DNA of 64,000 nt from Pseudomonas sp. M30-35 (lineage in GTDB: Bacteria; Pseudomonadota; Gammaproteobacteria; Pseudomonadales; Pseudomonadaceae), in contig NZ_CP020892.1 in NCBI RefSeq assembly GCF_002163625.1, positions 434,001-498,000 on the forward strand, given 5' to 3'. The notes beneath the pieces are model-generated. The model saw only the letters and a program-made list of their open reading frames with translations. It was not told the origin of the DNA and searched no databases. A program made the translations under genes and the position numbers. This document shows positions 1-9,082 of the stretch, piece after piece (positions within the stretch are counted from its first letter, which is position 1; each line of letters opens with the position of its first letter).

Positions 1-218
1 CCTTTACGGCTGTAGCCAGGCTCGCGCAGGGCAACGTTGAGGTCGACCAAACCTGGCGCGGCGACCAACCCCTTGGCATCGAGGGTGTTTTCAGCAACGA
101 AGTCAGTGGGTGCCTGACCGATGGCGACAAGCAAGCCGCCCTCGATAAACAGGTCTGTTTCGCGGTCAAGGCCGCTGCTCGGGTCGATTACGCGGGCGCC
201 GAGGATACGGGTACGCAT
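1..218 (-). CDS. pyrC': Dihydroorotase-like protein, noncatalytic (5' part only)
   Basis: The first 72 residues of an amidohydrolase-family protein run off the left edge of the window. The N-terminus reads [16 protein letters not shown] and continues to a GLVDLNVALREPG segment. In active dihydroorotases the corresponding stretch carries an HxH zinc-binding pair; here it reads NVA, so the metal site is missing. This is the pattern of the inactive DHOase-like partner that assembles with aspartate carbamoyltransferase in pseudomonads. Its ATG overlaps the pyrB stop as TGATG, implying translational coupling and complex formation. The rest of the gene is not visible. Confidence 0.85.
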   Translation of the reverse strand, partial: MRTRILGARVIDPSSGLDRETDLFIEGGLLVAIGQAPTDFVAENTLDAKGLVAAPGLVDLNVALREPGYSRK

Positions 219-1228
219 CAGTTCTGCTCCTCGGATTCTTGGTTAAGTTGGCGTTGAGTGTTTTGCCCGCTCATGGCCATCGACAACACTGCCATGCGAA
301 TGGCAATGCCGTAGGTCACCTGATTGAGGATCACTGATTGCGGGCCATCGGCCACCGCTGACTCGATTTCCACGCCGCGGTTGATCGGCCCAGGGTGCAT
401 AACCAGCGCATCGGGTTTGGCCAGTTTCAGGCGTTGTTCGGTAAGCCCGAAGAGGCGGTAAAACTCACCTTCGCTCGGCAGTAATCCACCCTGCATGCGT
501 TCACGCTGCAGGCGCAGCATGATCACCACATCTACATCTTTAAGCCCGGCGTCCATGTCGCTGTAAGTGGTTACGCCAAATTGCTCGATACCAACCGGTA
601 GCAAGGTTTTTGGGGCGATTACGCGGATGTCCGGGCAGCCCAGGGTCTGCAGGGCGATCATGTTTGAGCGCGCGACACGTGAGTGCAGGATGTCACCGAC
701 GATGGCGACCGAAAGATTTTCGAAGCTGCCTTTATGTCGACGAATAGTCAGCATGTCGAGCATGCCTTGCGTCGGGTGCGAATGGCGGCCGTCGCCACCG
801 TTAATGATCGCCACGTCCGGGCACACGTGCTCGGCGATAAAGTGCGCCGCGCCGGAGTCGCCGTGGCGCACCACGAACATATCCGCAGCCATGGCTTCGA
901 GGTTGCGCAAGGTGTCGAATAACGACTCGCCCTTGCTGGTCGAAGAAGTCGAGACGTTCAGGGTAATAACATCCGCCGAGAGGCGCTGAGCGGCCAGCTC
1001 GAATGTGGTGCGGGTGCGTGTCGAGTTCTCGAAGAACACGTTGCACACAGTCTTGCCGCGCAACAGCGGGACTTTCTTCACCGCTCTGGCGCCGACTTCG
1101 AGGAATGAGTCGGCGGTGTCGAGAATCTCGGTCAGCAGCTCGCGCGGCAAATCATCGAGCGAAAGGAAATGGCGCAACTGACCTTGGTCATTGAGTTGCA
1201 GAGGTCGCTTGGCTTCTGTCGGCGTCAT
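218..1228 (-). CDS. pyrB: Aspartate carbamoyltransferase catalytic subunit
   Basis: Catalyses carbamoyl phosphate plus aspartate to carbamoyl aspartate, the committed step of cytoplasmic pyrimidine synthesis. The carbamoyl-phosphate loop [10 protein letters not shown], the HPTQ motif and the HPGPINRG segment are present. Translation from ATG at 1228 ([13 protein letters not shown]) gives 336 residues, matching the pseudomonad enzyme. An in-frame upstream start at 1267 would overlap pyrR and is less likely. The gene lies between pyrR, which ends 13 bases upstream of this start, and the overlapping pyrC' gene. The layout fits the Pseudomonas type in which PyrB associates with an inactive DHOase-like subunit. 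Confidence 0.95.
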   Translation of the reverse strand: MTPTEAKRPLQLNDQGQLRHFLSLDDLPRELLTEILDTADSFLEVGARAVKKVPLLRGKTVCNVFFENSTRTRTTFELAAQRLSADVITLNVSTSSTSKGESLFDTLRNLEAMAADMFVVRHGDSGAAHFIAEHVCPDVAIINGGDGRHSHPTQGMLDMLTIRRHKGSFENLSVAIVGDILHSRVARSNMIALQTLGCPDIRVIAPKTLLPVGIEQFGVTTYSDMDAGLKDVDVVIMLRLQRERMQGGLLPSEGEFYRLFGLTEQRLKLAKPDALVMHPGPINRGVEIESAVADGPQSVILNQVTYGIAIRMAVLSMAMSGQNTQRQLNQESEEQN

Positions 1229-1241
1229 CGCGGTAGGGGTC

Positions 1242-1748
1242 TCAGTTTGTGAGCGTTTGCAGCTCAAGAGTGAGCGGGGTCGGGCCAGATAATTTTACCC
1301 GCTGCGTGGCAGGCAATGACAAGGTTGCGCCGACGACATCTGGGCGAATCGGTAAGTCGCGAGCATCAAGGTCGAGCAGACTAACCAAGCTGATGCTGGC
1401 TGGACGGCCATAATCGAACAGCTCGTTCATGGCTGCACGGATAGTCCGCCCGCTCATCAGCACATCGTCGATCAACACAATGTGCTGACCTTCGATCTCA
1501 AACGGTAGTTCAGAAGGCTTTACTTGTGGATGTAAACCGTTCTGGGTGAAGTCGTCGCGGTAAAACGAAACATCAAGAATGCCCAGCGGCTCTTTATTGC
1601 CCAAGGTTTCAAGCAGAGCCTGTGCAACCCATACGCCGCCGGTACGGATACCAATGAAGCGCGGCGTGCTGATCTGCCGCTTGTTCAGGTGGCAGATTAG
1701 CGCGCTGGCTATTTCAGGTAGCAATTCAGCGGGATTGGGTAGGTTCAT
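1242..1748 (-). CDS. pyrR: Bifunctional pyr regulator / uracil phosphoribosyltransferase-like PyrR
   Basis: A PRTase-fold protein of 168 residues with the PRPP-binding loop [17 protein letters not shown]. In Bacillus PyrR binds pyr mRNA; in Pseudomonas it regulates pyr genes and may have UPRTase activity. The ATG at 1748 ([17 protein letters not shown]) is preceded by AAGGAG at good spacing. The in-frame extension up to 1835 lacks such a site and would overlap ruvX. PyrB follows directly, so the regulator is encoded first in the pyrR-pyrB-pyrC' transcription unit. Confidence 0.93.
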   Translation of the reverse strand: MNLPNPAELLPEIASALICHLNKRQISTPRFIGIRTGGVWVAQALLETLGNKEPLGILDVSFYRDDFTQNGLHPQVKPSELPFEIEGQHIVLIDDVLMSGRTIRAAMNELFDYGRPASISLVSLLDLDARDLPIRPDVVGATLSLPATQRVKLSGPTPLTLELQTLTN

Positions 1749-1776
1749 CACAAACTCCTTGGGCACTGAGCTGGGC

Positions 1777-2214
1777 TCAGCCTGAAATATTTTCTTCCAG
1801 CCATCCTTCGAGCAGTAAAGCGGCGGCCAGTGCATCCACTGGACGTTCGCGATAACCGCTATTTTGGCCTTGCTGTAAGCGCTCGCCTTTGGCCGCGTAG
1901 GTCGTCAGGCGTTCGTCATGGGTGTGAACGGGTAGATTAAAGCGGCCGTTGAGGCGACGCGCGAACTTCTCTGCACGCTCGCTCATCTCGCTCGGGCTGC
2001 CGTCCATGTTCAGCGGCAAGCCGACGACAATTGCATCGGGCTGCCATTCGCGTATCAGGGTTTCAACCTTCTGCCAGTCAGGCACGCCGTTCTGAGCTTT
2101 AAGTACACACAATTCGCGCGCCTGGCCGGTAATCACCTGGCCAACAGCGACGCCAATCTGTTTGGTGCCGTAATCGAAGCCGAGCAATAAACGCAGCGGG
2201 GTAGGGTTACTCAA
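1777..2214 (-). CDS. ruvX: Putative pre-16S rRNA nuclease / Holliday junction resolvase-like YqgF
   Basis: A 145-residue RNase H-fold protein. The first acidic strand is [17 protein letters not shown], followed by [11 protein letters not shown] and [10 protein letters not shown], the conserved motifs of the YqgF/RuvX family. The family is implicated in maturation of the 16S rRNA 5' end and has a fold related to RuvC. Length is normal. The gene starts 12 bases after yqgE and ends 28 bases before the pyrR start, so yqgE-ruvX-pyrR-pyrB look co-transcribed, the same order I recall in P. aeruginosa. Confidence 0.93.
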   Translation of the reverse strand: MSNPTPLRLLLGFDYGTKQIGVAVGQVITGQARELCVLKAQNGVPDWQKVETLIREWQPDAIVVGLPLNMDGSPSEMSERAEKFARRLNGRFNLPVHTHDERLTTYAAKGERLQQGQNSGYRERPVDALAAALLLEGWLEENISG

Positions 2215-2226
2215 CAGTTGCCTCCA

Positions 2227-2796
2227 TCAAGCATGTCCAGCTTGTGAAGTCAGCAAGCTCAAGTTGATACCCAGCTGCGATGCGGCGGCATTGAGGCGTT
2301 GGTCGTAGGGCAGGTCGAACAGAATATCGTGGGTCGCAGGGCAGGTGAGCCAGGCGTTCTCGGCGATCTCAGTTTCTAACTGGCCTGCATCCCAGCCTGC
2401 ATAACCGAGGGTGATCAGGTATTTATCCGGCCCGGTGCCAGCGGCAATCGCAAATAGCACATCTTGCGAGGTGGTCAGGCCCAGCTCGCCAAGCTCAAGT
2501 GTGGCCTGGTAATGGTCACCAGCAGGATGCAGGACAAAGCCGCGATCAGTCTGCACCGGGCCGCCGGTAAAGATCGGCAAGCTTTCGCAGATTACTGGCG
2601 GCTCACTTTCTTCGCTGAGCTGTTCCAGTACGTCGGCAAGGTTCAGGCCGCTTGGGCGGTTGATCACCAAGCCCATTGCGCCTTGATCGTTGTGCTCGAC
2701 GATATAGGTCACGGTTTGCGCAAAATGCTCATCGTCCATGTGTGGCATGGCGATCAGCAACTGGTGTTTGAGGTAAGTCGGGCTGGCATCTTTCAT
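2227..2796 (-). CDS. yqgE: UPF0301 family protein YqgE/AlgH
   Basis: A 189-residue cytoplasmic protein of the YqgE/AlgH (UPF0301) family. It carries the family segments LIAMPHMDDEHFAQTVTYI, GAMGLVINRP, PIFTGGPVQTDRGFVLH and the aromatic-rich ITLGYAGWDAGQLETEI. AlgH was named for an effect on alginate synthesis in P. aeruginosa, but its biochemical role is unresolved. It is encoded immediately upstream of ruvX, a pairing conserved in many gammaproteobacteria. A gap of about 107 bases separates it from the tonB-like gene. Confidence 0.92.
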   Translation of the reverse strand: MKDASPTYLKHQLLIAMPHMDDEHFAQTVTYIVEHNDQGAMGLVINRPSGLNLADVLEQLSEESEPPVICESLPIFTGGPVQTDRGFVLHPAGDHYQATLELGELGLTTSQDVLFAIAAGTGPDKYLITLGYAGWDAGQLETEIAENAWLTCPATHDILFDLPYDQRLNAAASQLGINLSLLTSQAGHA

Positions 2797-2903
2797 GGAC
2801 GCTAGCTTAAAGCCTGCGACCTGAGCCGGGAAGCCAAAACACGGTTTTCCTCACCGCTGTTGCTATAAAACATCACGTCATGAGGTAAAAAGGTGGGTCA
2901 GAC

Positions 2904-3800
2904 TCAGTTGCTCGACAAGCGATCGCCACGCTCAAATCGCCAAGTGCGGATGATCTCCAGGCGGTCGGCATCAGCCAGATCGCCGCTGAACGGTGCATAC
3001 GGCGCGGCGAGGCGGACGATTCGCAGTGCAGCTTTGTCGAGCAGTGGCTGGCCGGATGATTCCAGCACCATGACTTCGTGCAGCGTGCCGTCGCGGTTGA
3101 TCGATACCAGCATGCGCAAACTGCCGTAGATCTGCTTGCGGCGAGCGTCGTCCGGGTAGTTGAGATTGCCGATGCGCTCAACCTTTTTGCGCCAGGCATC
3201 TTTGTACCAAGCGCCTTTGTCCTGCATGGTTGAAGCCGCGTTGAGGCGGACAATCTTTGGCCGTTTGGCGTATTGCTGAACTTCTTGTGCCAATTCGGCT
3301 TCAAGGCTGGCGATTTCACTGCTCAGTTGTTCGCGGTCAAACGTTGGTGCCTTACGGGTTGGCTCGACCTGCTTGACCTTTTCTTGCTTGACCTGAACTT
3401 TCTGCGGTTGTGGTTTAGTGGTGGCAACTACTTTCTTCGGTGCCTGCTTGGGCACTGGCGGTGGTTGCGGCGCAGCAGGCGGAGTCACTTTTTTTACTTG
3501 GGTGTCCTGGAACGGTGCCTGTTCTGTGGTCTTCGGCGCCGCTTTGTGCTCTAGCGTGCCGCTTCCTTGCTGATTGTTCTGTGCAAGAAAGTCTGCCTCT
3601 TTAGGCTTTTCTTCACTCTTGAACGTCGACAGGGTGATTTCCAAGGTCTTGCTGACGGTCACGGGATCAGCCAGAGTGAAACTCAAGCCAAGAATCAACG
3701 CGATATGCAGCACGGCCGCAAGAAACAGCGTGAAGCCCAGTCGGTCTGCTGGTTTTACGCCTGCAGAAGGTGTGTTTGGTGTCTTGGCTGTTGGTTTCAT
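2904..3800 (-). CDS. tonB3: Energy transducer TonB family protein (TonB3-like)
   Basis: A TonB-type protein of 298 residues from the ATG at 3800 (MKPTAKTPNTPSAG); the frame stays open to an upstream ATG at 3860. Order: a single transmembrane helix (about residues 22-45), a long Pro/Lys/Gln-rich periplasm-spanning segment, a short coiled-coil-like stretch, and a C-terminal TonB domain (YPDDARRKQIYGSLRMLVSI). TonB proteins carry energy from ExbB/ExbD to outer-membrane receptors. No exbB/exbD lies nearby. The position between yqgE and gshB matches PA0406 (tonB3), which I recall as affecting twitching motility, consistent with the Pil-Chp operon next door. Confidence 0.85.
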   Translation of the reverse strand: MKPTAKTPNTPSAGVKPADRLGFTLFLAAVLHIALILGLSFTLADPVTVSKTLEITLSTFKSEEKPKEADFLAQNNQQGSGTLEHKAAPKTTEQAPFQDTQVKKVTPPAAPQPPPVPKQAPKKVVATTKPQPQKVQVKQEKVKQVEPTRKAPTFDREQLSSEIASLEAELAQEVQQYAKRPKIVRLNAASTMQDKGAWYKDAWRKKVERIGNLNYPDDARRKQIYGSLRMLVSINRDGTLHEVMVLESSGQPLLDKAALRIVRLAAPYAPFSGDLADADRLEIIRTWRFERGDRLSSN

Positions 3801-3904
3801 CAATATCTGGTTCAGCTCGGAATGCCGCGCAGTCTGCCGACTGGAGGCCATGGCCTGCAAGTTACAAGTTCAAAGCTGCTACCTGCTTCAAACTTGTGGG
3901 CTCC

Positions 3905-4066
3905 TTAAGGAACCTATGAAAAACTACTGCGCTAGATATTACTGCGTTAAAAAACTGCTCAAAATGCTCATTTACAGCACGTAGAGTCGAGCGCGACCCC
4001 GGCCGTTTTTTCACATTTTTTGCCTTGTACTATCGTCGCTCGCTACCTTTTTCAAAGGCTCCTTAA
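3905..4066. repeat. 162-bp element with 19-bp inverted terminal repeats (MITE-like)
   Basis: The ends are TTAAGGAACCTATGAAAAA (3905-3923) and, inverted, TTAAGGAGCCTTTGAAAAA (4048-4066), agreeing at 17 of 19 positions. The interior is noncoding and T-rich toward the right. The element fills most of the gap between the tonB3-like gene and gshB. Related, shorter or decayed sequences occur at 58238-58295, 63143-63161 and probably 55723-55737. No transposase is encoded. I infer a nonautonomous dispersed repeat. Confidence 0.75.
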
Positions 4067-4152
4067 CAGCGCTGGAATCAGCTTCTTGGCTGTGTATTGC
4101 GGCAAACCCTGAATCTGTACCTTGATCCAGGGTTTGGGCTCAAATGCCGGAA

Positions 4153-5106
4153 TTATCTGGCGCTGAGCTTTTCAGCAATTACATCCATCAGTCGTTCAGC
4201 GATCCTGGTGTCATAGGCGGCATCAATCTCGCGGATGCAGGTTGGGCTGGTGACGTTGATTTCGGTCAAGTGATCGCCGATCACGTCCAAACCAACGAAC
4301 AGCAAGCCTTTTTCACGCAAGGTTGGGCCAATGCCTTGGGCAATCTCCAGGTCTCGCGCGCTCAATGGCCGCGCTTCACCGCGACCGCCTGCCGCAAGGT
4401 TGCCACGGGTTTCGCCTGCCGCAGGGATACGTGCCAGGCAATAGGGTACAGGTTCGCCGTCGATCATCAGAATCCGCTTGTCGCCATCAACAATGGCGGG
4501 CAGATAACCTTGCGCCATGATTTGCTGGGTGCCATGTGCGGTCAGGGTCTCAAGGATTACCGAGAGATTTGGGTCGCCCTGACGATGGCGGAAAATCATC
4601 GAGCCGCCCATGCCGTCCAAGGGTTTCAGAATAATGTCGCCTTGTTCTTTGGCGAAGTCGCGCAAAATATCGGCACGTCGGCTGACGATGGTTTCCGGCG
4701 TGTATTGCGGGAATTGAGTGGCAAACAGCTTTTCATTGCAGTCGCGCAGGCTCTGCGGGCGATTGACCACCAGCGTGCCAGCGTTCTCAGCTTGTTCAAG
4801 CAGATAGGTCGCGTAAACAAACTCATTGTCGAACGGCGGATCCTTGCGCATCAGGATCACATCCAGCTCTGACAACAGCATGTCTTGCTCGGCGCCTAGC
4901 TCAAACCAATGCTCAGGATCATGGAACACCTTTAGCGGGCAAGTCCGAGCACGTGCTTGGCCTTTGCTCTGGTGCAGATCTTTGACTTCCATATAAAACA
5001 GCGACCAGCCGCGAGCCTGGGCTGCGAGGAGCATGGCCAGAGAGCTATCCTTCTTGAAGGATATCTGCGCGATAGGATCCATGACTATGCCAACACGAAC
5101 GGTCAT
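4153..5106 (-). CDS. gshB: Glutathione synthetase
   Basis: An ATP-grasp ligase of 317 residues joining gamma-glutamylcysteine and glycine, the second step of glutathione synthesis. The N-terminal domain starts VRVGIVMDPIAQISFKKDSS. The middle holds the glycine-rich ATP lid (ILKPLDGMGGSMIF), and the C-terminal metal-binding part ends near DHLTEINVTSPTCIREID. A GGAG lies ahead of the ATG at 5106. The gene precedes pilG divergently across a 392-base gap, as in P. aeruginosa. The length is normal for the family. Confidence 0.95.
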   Translation of the reverse strand: MTVRVGIVMDPIAQISFKKDSSLAMLLAAQARGWSLFYMEVKDLHQSKGQARARTCPLKVFHDPEHWFELGAEQDMLLSELDVILMRKDPPFDNEFVYATYLLEQAENAGTLVVNRPQSLRDCNEKLFATQFPQYTPETIVSRRADILRDFAKEQGDIILKPLDGMGGSMIFRHRQGDPNLSVILETLTAHGTQQIMAQGYLPAIVDGDKRILMIDGEPVPYCLARIPAAGETRGNLAAGGRGEARPLSARDLEIAQGIGPTLREKGLLFVGLDVIGDHLTEINVTSPTCIREIDAAYDTRIAERLMDVIAEKLSAR

Positions 5107-5498
5107 GTGTTTATCTCCGTAAAGTCACAATGTGAGCTGTAAATAAGGTGTGGGAGACTATCACGAGCCTTTAATCGGCGCTGATTGTGTAGTCGTTCAA
5201 GGAAAAAACCTTAGCCGTCGGTAGCTTATAGCTTGCATCTGGAGAGTGTGCTAAAAAGGCCAGATGATCAGGGTAACAATCTATCGGCGTCATATGTATG
5301 GCAGCTGATGATCTGGAGCTTGTTCAAAGGCTGAGTCCGCAATGCTCACACGCAATAAAGCGGTTGGCGTCGCAGCAGATAATGTTGCGGTTTGCCTCTG
5401 ATTTATTGGGTTTTGACGCGACATCAATTGATGGGCGGTCGAGCTGAACTGGCTCCAGCAGAAAAATAACGACTCACCGAGGCGATGGTAGGGCAAAC
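5107..5498. other. Divergent intergenic region gshB / pilG
   Basis: A 392-base noncoding stretch between two divergently transcribed genes. It must hold promoters for gshB and for the pil-chp operon. I find no pair of -35/-10 hexamers at good spacing that I would defend, no strong hairpin, and no convincing small gene. The GGAG ahead of gshB is the only clear signal. Confidence 0.5.
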
Positions 5499-5906
5499 AT
5501 GGAACAGCATTCCGAGGGTTTGAGAGTAATGGTCATTGACGATTCGAAAACGATTCGTCGAACCGCAGAAACCCTGCTCAAGAAAGTGGGTTGCGATGTA
5601 ATTACTGCAGTAGATGGTTTTGATGCTTTGGCAAAAATTGCCGATACCCATCCAAACATTATTTTTGTAGATATCATGATGCCGCGTCTTGATGGTTATC
5701 AGACGTGCGCCCTGATCAAGAATAATAGCGCCTTTAAATCCACGCCGGTGATCATGCTGTCCTCCAAGGATGGGCTGTTCGATAAAGCCAAGGGCCGTAT
5801 CGTGGGTTCTGATCAGTACTTGACCAAACCCTTCAGTAAAGAAGAGTTGCTCGGTGCGATCAAAGCTCATGTGCCTGATTTTATGCCGGTGGAACAAGCA
5901 TCCTGA
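5499..5906 (+). CDS. pilG: Twitching motility response regulator PilG
   Basis: A stand-alone CheY-like receiver of 135 residues. The acidic pocket is in MVIDDSKTIRR, the phospho-acceptor is Asp58 in IIFVDIMMPRLDGY, and the Lys is in YLTKPF. PilG is phosphorylated by ChpA and promotes pilus extension and the cAMP response in P. aeruginosa, acting with FimL and adenylate cyclase CyaB. It is the first gene of an eight-gene plus-strand operon, followed 47 bases later by pilH. Length and sequence match the P. aeruginosa protein closely as I recall it. Confidence 0.96.
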   Translation: MEQHSEGLRVMVIDDSKTIRRTAETLLKKVGCDVITAVDGFDALAKIADTHPNIIFVDIMMPRLDGYQTCALIKNNSAFKSTPVIMLSSKDGLFDKAKGRIVGSDQYLTKPFSKEELLGAIKAHVPDFMPVEQAS

Positions 5907-5953
5907 CATCTATCTGTACGCACATAGATGTCCTTTAAGTAGTGGGAAACACC

Positions 5954-6319
5954 ATGGCTCGAATTCTGATTGTTGATGACTCTCCGACCGAGATGTACAA
6001 GCTGACCGCAATGCTTGAAAAGCATGGTCATGAAGTCTTGAAGGCGGAAAATGGCGCTGATGGCGTCGCACTGGCTCGTCAGGAAAAACCTGATGCGGTA
6101 TTGATGGATATTGTCATGCCGGGGCTGAACGGCTTCCAAGCGACGCGTCAGTTGACCAAAGATGCGGACACGAATCACATTCCAGTGATCATCGTGACCA
6201 CAAAAGATCAAGAAACCGACAAGGTATGGGGTAAGCGCCAAGGCGCTAAAGACTACCTAACCAAGCCGATTGATGAAGACACACTGCTTAAAACTCTGAA
6301 TGCTGTGCTGGCCGGTTAA
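5954..6319 (+). CDS. pilH: Twitching motility response regulator PilH
   Basis: A second single-domain receiver of 121 residues: MARILIVDDSPTEMYKL, acceptor Asp52 in VLMDIVMPGLNGF, and Lys in YLTKPID. In the Pil-Chp system PilH opposes PilG and favours retraction or acts as a phosphate sink. The ATG at 5954 is chosen over an in-frame GTG at 5942, because it gives the canonical N-terminus. The gene lies between pilG and pilI in the same operon. Confidence 0.96.
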   Translation: MARILIVDDSPTEMYKLTAMLEKHGHEVLKAENGADGVALARQEKPDAVLMDIVMPGLNGFQATRQLTKDADTNHIPVIIVTTKDQETDKVWGKRQGAKDYLTKPIDEDTLLKTLNAVLAG

Positions 6320-6363
6320 TTCCGACTTAGTTAGCAAACCCTTACCAGAAGGCTGCAGTGGGC

Positions 6364-6900
6364 ATGTCTGACGTACGAACACCTTTTCAAAAACTTCTTG
6401 AAATCGATCAACGTTGTCGTGCGCTCGCGGCTGGTTTGCCTATGCAGCAAGCCGCCCAGCAGACATGGAGTGGTATCGGCTTTCGGATGGGAGAGCGTTT
6501 GTTCGTCGCACCGATGGGTGAGGTCGGTGAAGTGCTGCACGAACCACGGTATACCTTGTTGCCAGGCGTTAAGAGCTGGGTCAAGGGCGTGGCAAACGTG
6601 CGGGGTCGTTTGCTTCCAGTCATGGATTTATGCGGCTTTCTAGGTAATGAGTTGTCGCCACTGCGTAAGCAGCGACGGGTACTGGTCGTGGATCACCAAG
6701 AGATTTTTGCAGGCCTTACGGTCGACGAAGTCTTTGGGATGCAGCACTTTTCAGTTGATACTTTTTCTGAACAGTTGCCACCACTTGAAGCATCGGTAGA
6801 ACCGTTTATCCATGGCGTCTTTCAACGTGAGCAAGCTTGGTTAGTGTTTAGCCCTTTTGCGCTGGCACAGAACCCAGACTTTCTAGCGGTAGCATTTTAA
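6364..6900 (+). CDS. pilI: CheW-like adaptor PilI
   Basis: A 178-residue CheW-domain adaptor linking the PilJ receptor to the ChpA kinase at the inner face of the membrane. The conserved CheW core is visible in [20 protein letters not shown] and the later [15 protein letters not shown]. The ATG at 6364 ([15 protein letters not shown]) matches the known N-terminus; a GTG two codons upstream is possible. It follows pilH by 44 bases and precedes pilJ. It is one of two CheW-type proteins in the operon; the other is ChpC. Confidence 0.95.
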   Translation: MSDVRTPFQKLLEIDQRCRALAAGLPMQQAAQQTWSGIGFRMGERLFVAPMGEVGEVLHEPRYTLLPGVKSWVKGVANVRGRLLPVMDLCGFLGNELSPLRKQRRVLVVDHQEIFAGLTVDEVFGMQHFSVDTFSEQLPPLEASVEPFIHGVFQREQAWLVFSPFALAQNPDFLAVAF

Positions 6901-6985
6901 TAAGATTTTCGGTTGGGTCGGCTTTGTCGGCCTTTTGGCGTTATATGGGAACCGTAGTGCGGTCGGTCCAGGCGGGGGCCAGATA

Positions 6986-9031
6986 ATGAAAAAACTAAAT
7001 GCAGGCAAATTATTCGCGGGTACGCGCAGCAGTACGCTGATCCTGGGGCTGTTTATCGTCCTGATTCTGTCAGTGGTGTTGTTGTTCGTTAACTTCGCTT
7101 ATATCAACACCCAGTCCAACTACGATACTGAATACATCGGTCACTCCGGTGAGCTACGTGTTCTGTCCCAGCGTATTGCTAAAAACGCCACGGAAGCTGC
7201 AACAGGTACGCCTGAAGCCTTTGGTTTGTTGCGTGATGCACGCAACGACTTTCAAAAGCGCTGGGCAATCCTGACCGATGGCAACGCTGAAAGCGGATTG
7301 CCGCCAGCTCCTGAGCAAGTGCAGCCACAAATGGCGGCTGTGCAGAAAGATTGGGACAGCTTGCGTAAAAACACTGACTCCATTCTGGCCAGTGAGCAAA
7401 CCGTTCTGTCGTTGCACCAAGTAGCGGCAACGTTGGCTGAAACCATTCCACAACTGCAGGTTGAGTACGAAGAAGTCGTCGATATCCTGTTGGAAAGTGG
7501 TGCGCCAGCGGCTCAGGTTTCGGTCGCTCAGCGTCAGTCGCTGTTGGCTGAACGTATCCTCGGCTCGGTGAACAAGGTTCTCGCCGGTGATACTGACTCG
7601 GTACAGGCTGCGGATACCTTCGGCCGTGACGCCAGCCTTTTCGGTCGCGTATTGAGCGCGATGCTGGAAGGCAATGTCGCCATGGAAATCACCCGGGTAG
7701 AAGATATTGAGGCGCTGGATCGTCTCGGTGAGATTTCTGAGCTGTTCGAATTCGTATCGGGTTCGGTAGACGAAATTCTCGAAACTTCGCCAGAGCTGTT
7801 CCAGGTTCGTGAGTCGGCGAACTCGATCTTTACTGTGTCGCAAACCCTACTCGATAGAGCTTCCGACCTGTCGGCTGGTTTTGACAGCCTCGTTGACGGC
7901 CGTCAGATCAATACCCTGATCGGTTATGTGCTGGGCTTGCTGGTACTGGCTTCGATCATCCTGATCGGTATCGTGATGGTCCGCTCGACTAACCGCCGAC
8001 TGACTGAAACGGCCGAAAAGAATGACCGTAACCAAACTGCGATTTTGCGACTGCTCGATGAAATTGCCGACCTCGCAGACGGTGACTTGACGGTAGCGGC
8101 AACTGTAACCGAGGACTTCACCGGCGCAATTGCTGACTCCATCAATTACTCCATCGACCAACTGCGTGACCTGGTTGCGACCATTAACTTGACCGCTGTG
8201 CAGGTGGCAGGTGCTGCTCAGGAAACACAGGCGACGGCGATGCATCTGGCCGAGGCGTCTGAGCACCAAGCGCAAGAAATTGCCGGTGCATCTGCGGCGA
8301 TCAACGAAATGGCTGTGTCGATTGACCAGGTATCGGCGAACGCCTCTGAATCGTCCGCGGTAGCGGAACGTTCGGTAGCCATCGCCAACAAGGGTAACGA
8401 GGTGGTGCACAACACCATCACCGGCATGGATAACATCCGTGAGCAGATCCAGGACACATCGAAGCGGATTAAGCGCCTCGGTGAATCGTCCCAGGAGATC
8501 GGTGACATCGTTAGCTTGATTAACGACATTGCTGACCAAACCAACATTCTCGCCCTTAACGCTGCAATTCAGGCCTCCATGGCCGGTGATGCAGGTCGAG
8601 GCTTCGCCGTAGTTGCGGACGAAGTACAGCGCCTCGCAGAACGTTCCTCTGCTGCAACCAAGCAGATTGAGGCACTGGTTAAGACGATTCAGACTGACAC
8701 CAACGAAGCTGTAATTTCGATGGAACAGACCACCTCTGAAGTGGTGCGCGGTGCTCGCCTGGCGCAGGATGCCGGGGTTGCACTGGAAGAGATTGAGAAA
8801 GTATCGAAGACCCTTGCGGCCTTGATTCAGAACATCTCCAACGCAGCACGCCAACAGGCATCGTCTGCCGGTCACATCTCCAACACCATGAACGTGATTC
8901 AGGAGATCACCTCGCAAACGTCGTCCGGTACAACCGCAACCGCCAAGAGCATTGGTAACTTGGCGAAGATGGCCAGTGAGATGCGTAAGTCGGTATCCGG
9001 CTTTACCTTACCGGAAGGGGAGCAGGCTTAA
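6986..9031 (+). CDS. pilJ: Methyl-accepting chemotaxis protein PilJ
   Basis: The chemoreceptor of the Pil-Chp array, 681 residues from the ATG at 6986. Order: a transmembrane helix at about 14-36, a periplasmic region of about 270 residues with two PilJ-type four-helix modules, a second membrane helix at about 308-330, a HAMP region, and a cytoplasmic signalling hairpin. The hairpin tip reads [14 protein letters not shown] and continues to [19 protein letters not shown]. In P. aeruginosa PilJ responds to pilin/surface cues and phenol-soluble modulins of prey. Length matches the family. The upstream in-frame start at 6935 is rejected. Confidence 0.96.
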   Translation: MKKLNAGKLFAGTRSSTLILGLFIVLILSVVLLFVNFAYINTQSNYDTEYIGHSGELRVLSQRIAKNATEAATGTPEAFGLLRDARNDFQKRWAILTDGNAESGLPPAPEQVQPQMAAVQKDWDSLRKNTDSILASEQTVLSLHQVAATLAETIPQLQVEYEEVVDILLESGAPAAQVSVAQRQSLLAERILGSVNKVLAGDTDSVQAADTFGRDASLFGRVLSAMLEGNVAMEITRVEDIEALDRLGEISELFEFVSGSVDEILETSPELFQVRESANSIFTVSQTLLDRASDLSAGFDSLVDGRQINTLIGYVLGLLVLASIILIGIVMVRSTNRRLTETAEKNDRNQTAILRLLDEIADLADGDLTVAATVTEDFTGAIADSINYSIDQLRDLVATINLTAVQVAGAAQETQATAMHLAEASEHQAQEIAGASAAINEMAVSIDQVSANASESSAVAERSVAIANKGNEVVHNTITGMDNIREQIQDTSKRIKRLGESSQEIGDIVSLINDIADQTNILALNAAIQASMAGDAGRGFAVVADEVQRLAERSSAATKQIEALVKTIQTDTNEAVISMEQTTSEVVRGARLAQDAGVALEEIEKVSKTLAALIQNISNAARQQASSAGHISNTMNVIQEITSQTSSGTTATAKSIGNLAKMASEMRKSVSGFTLPEGEQA

Positions 9032-9082
9032 TCGATGGCTGCGCAGCGGCTTGCAAAGGTCGCTGCCCGGAGTCCTAGGACT

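Noticed and set aside
2873..3319. A 148-residue frame overlapping the tonB3-like gene on the same strand
   Set aside because: It is a frame-shifted reading of the Pro/Lys-rich and TonB regions; the other frame shows the true TonB domain.
7847..8917. A 356-residue open frame antisense to pilJ
   Set aside because: It is a shadow of the coiled-coil codon pattern of the chemoreceptor, with no ribosome site or known domain.
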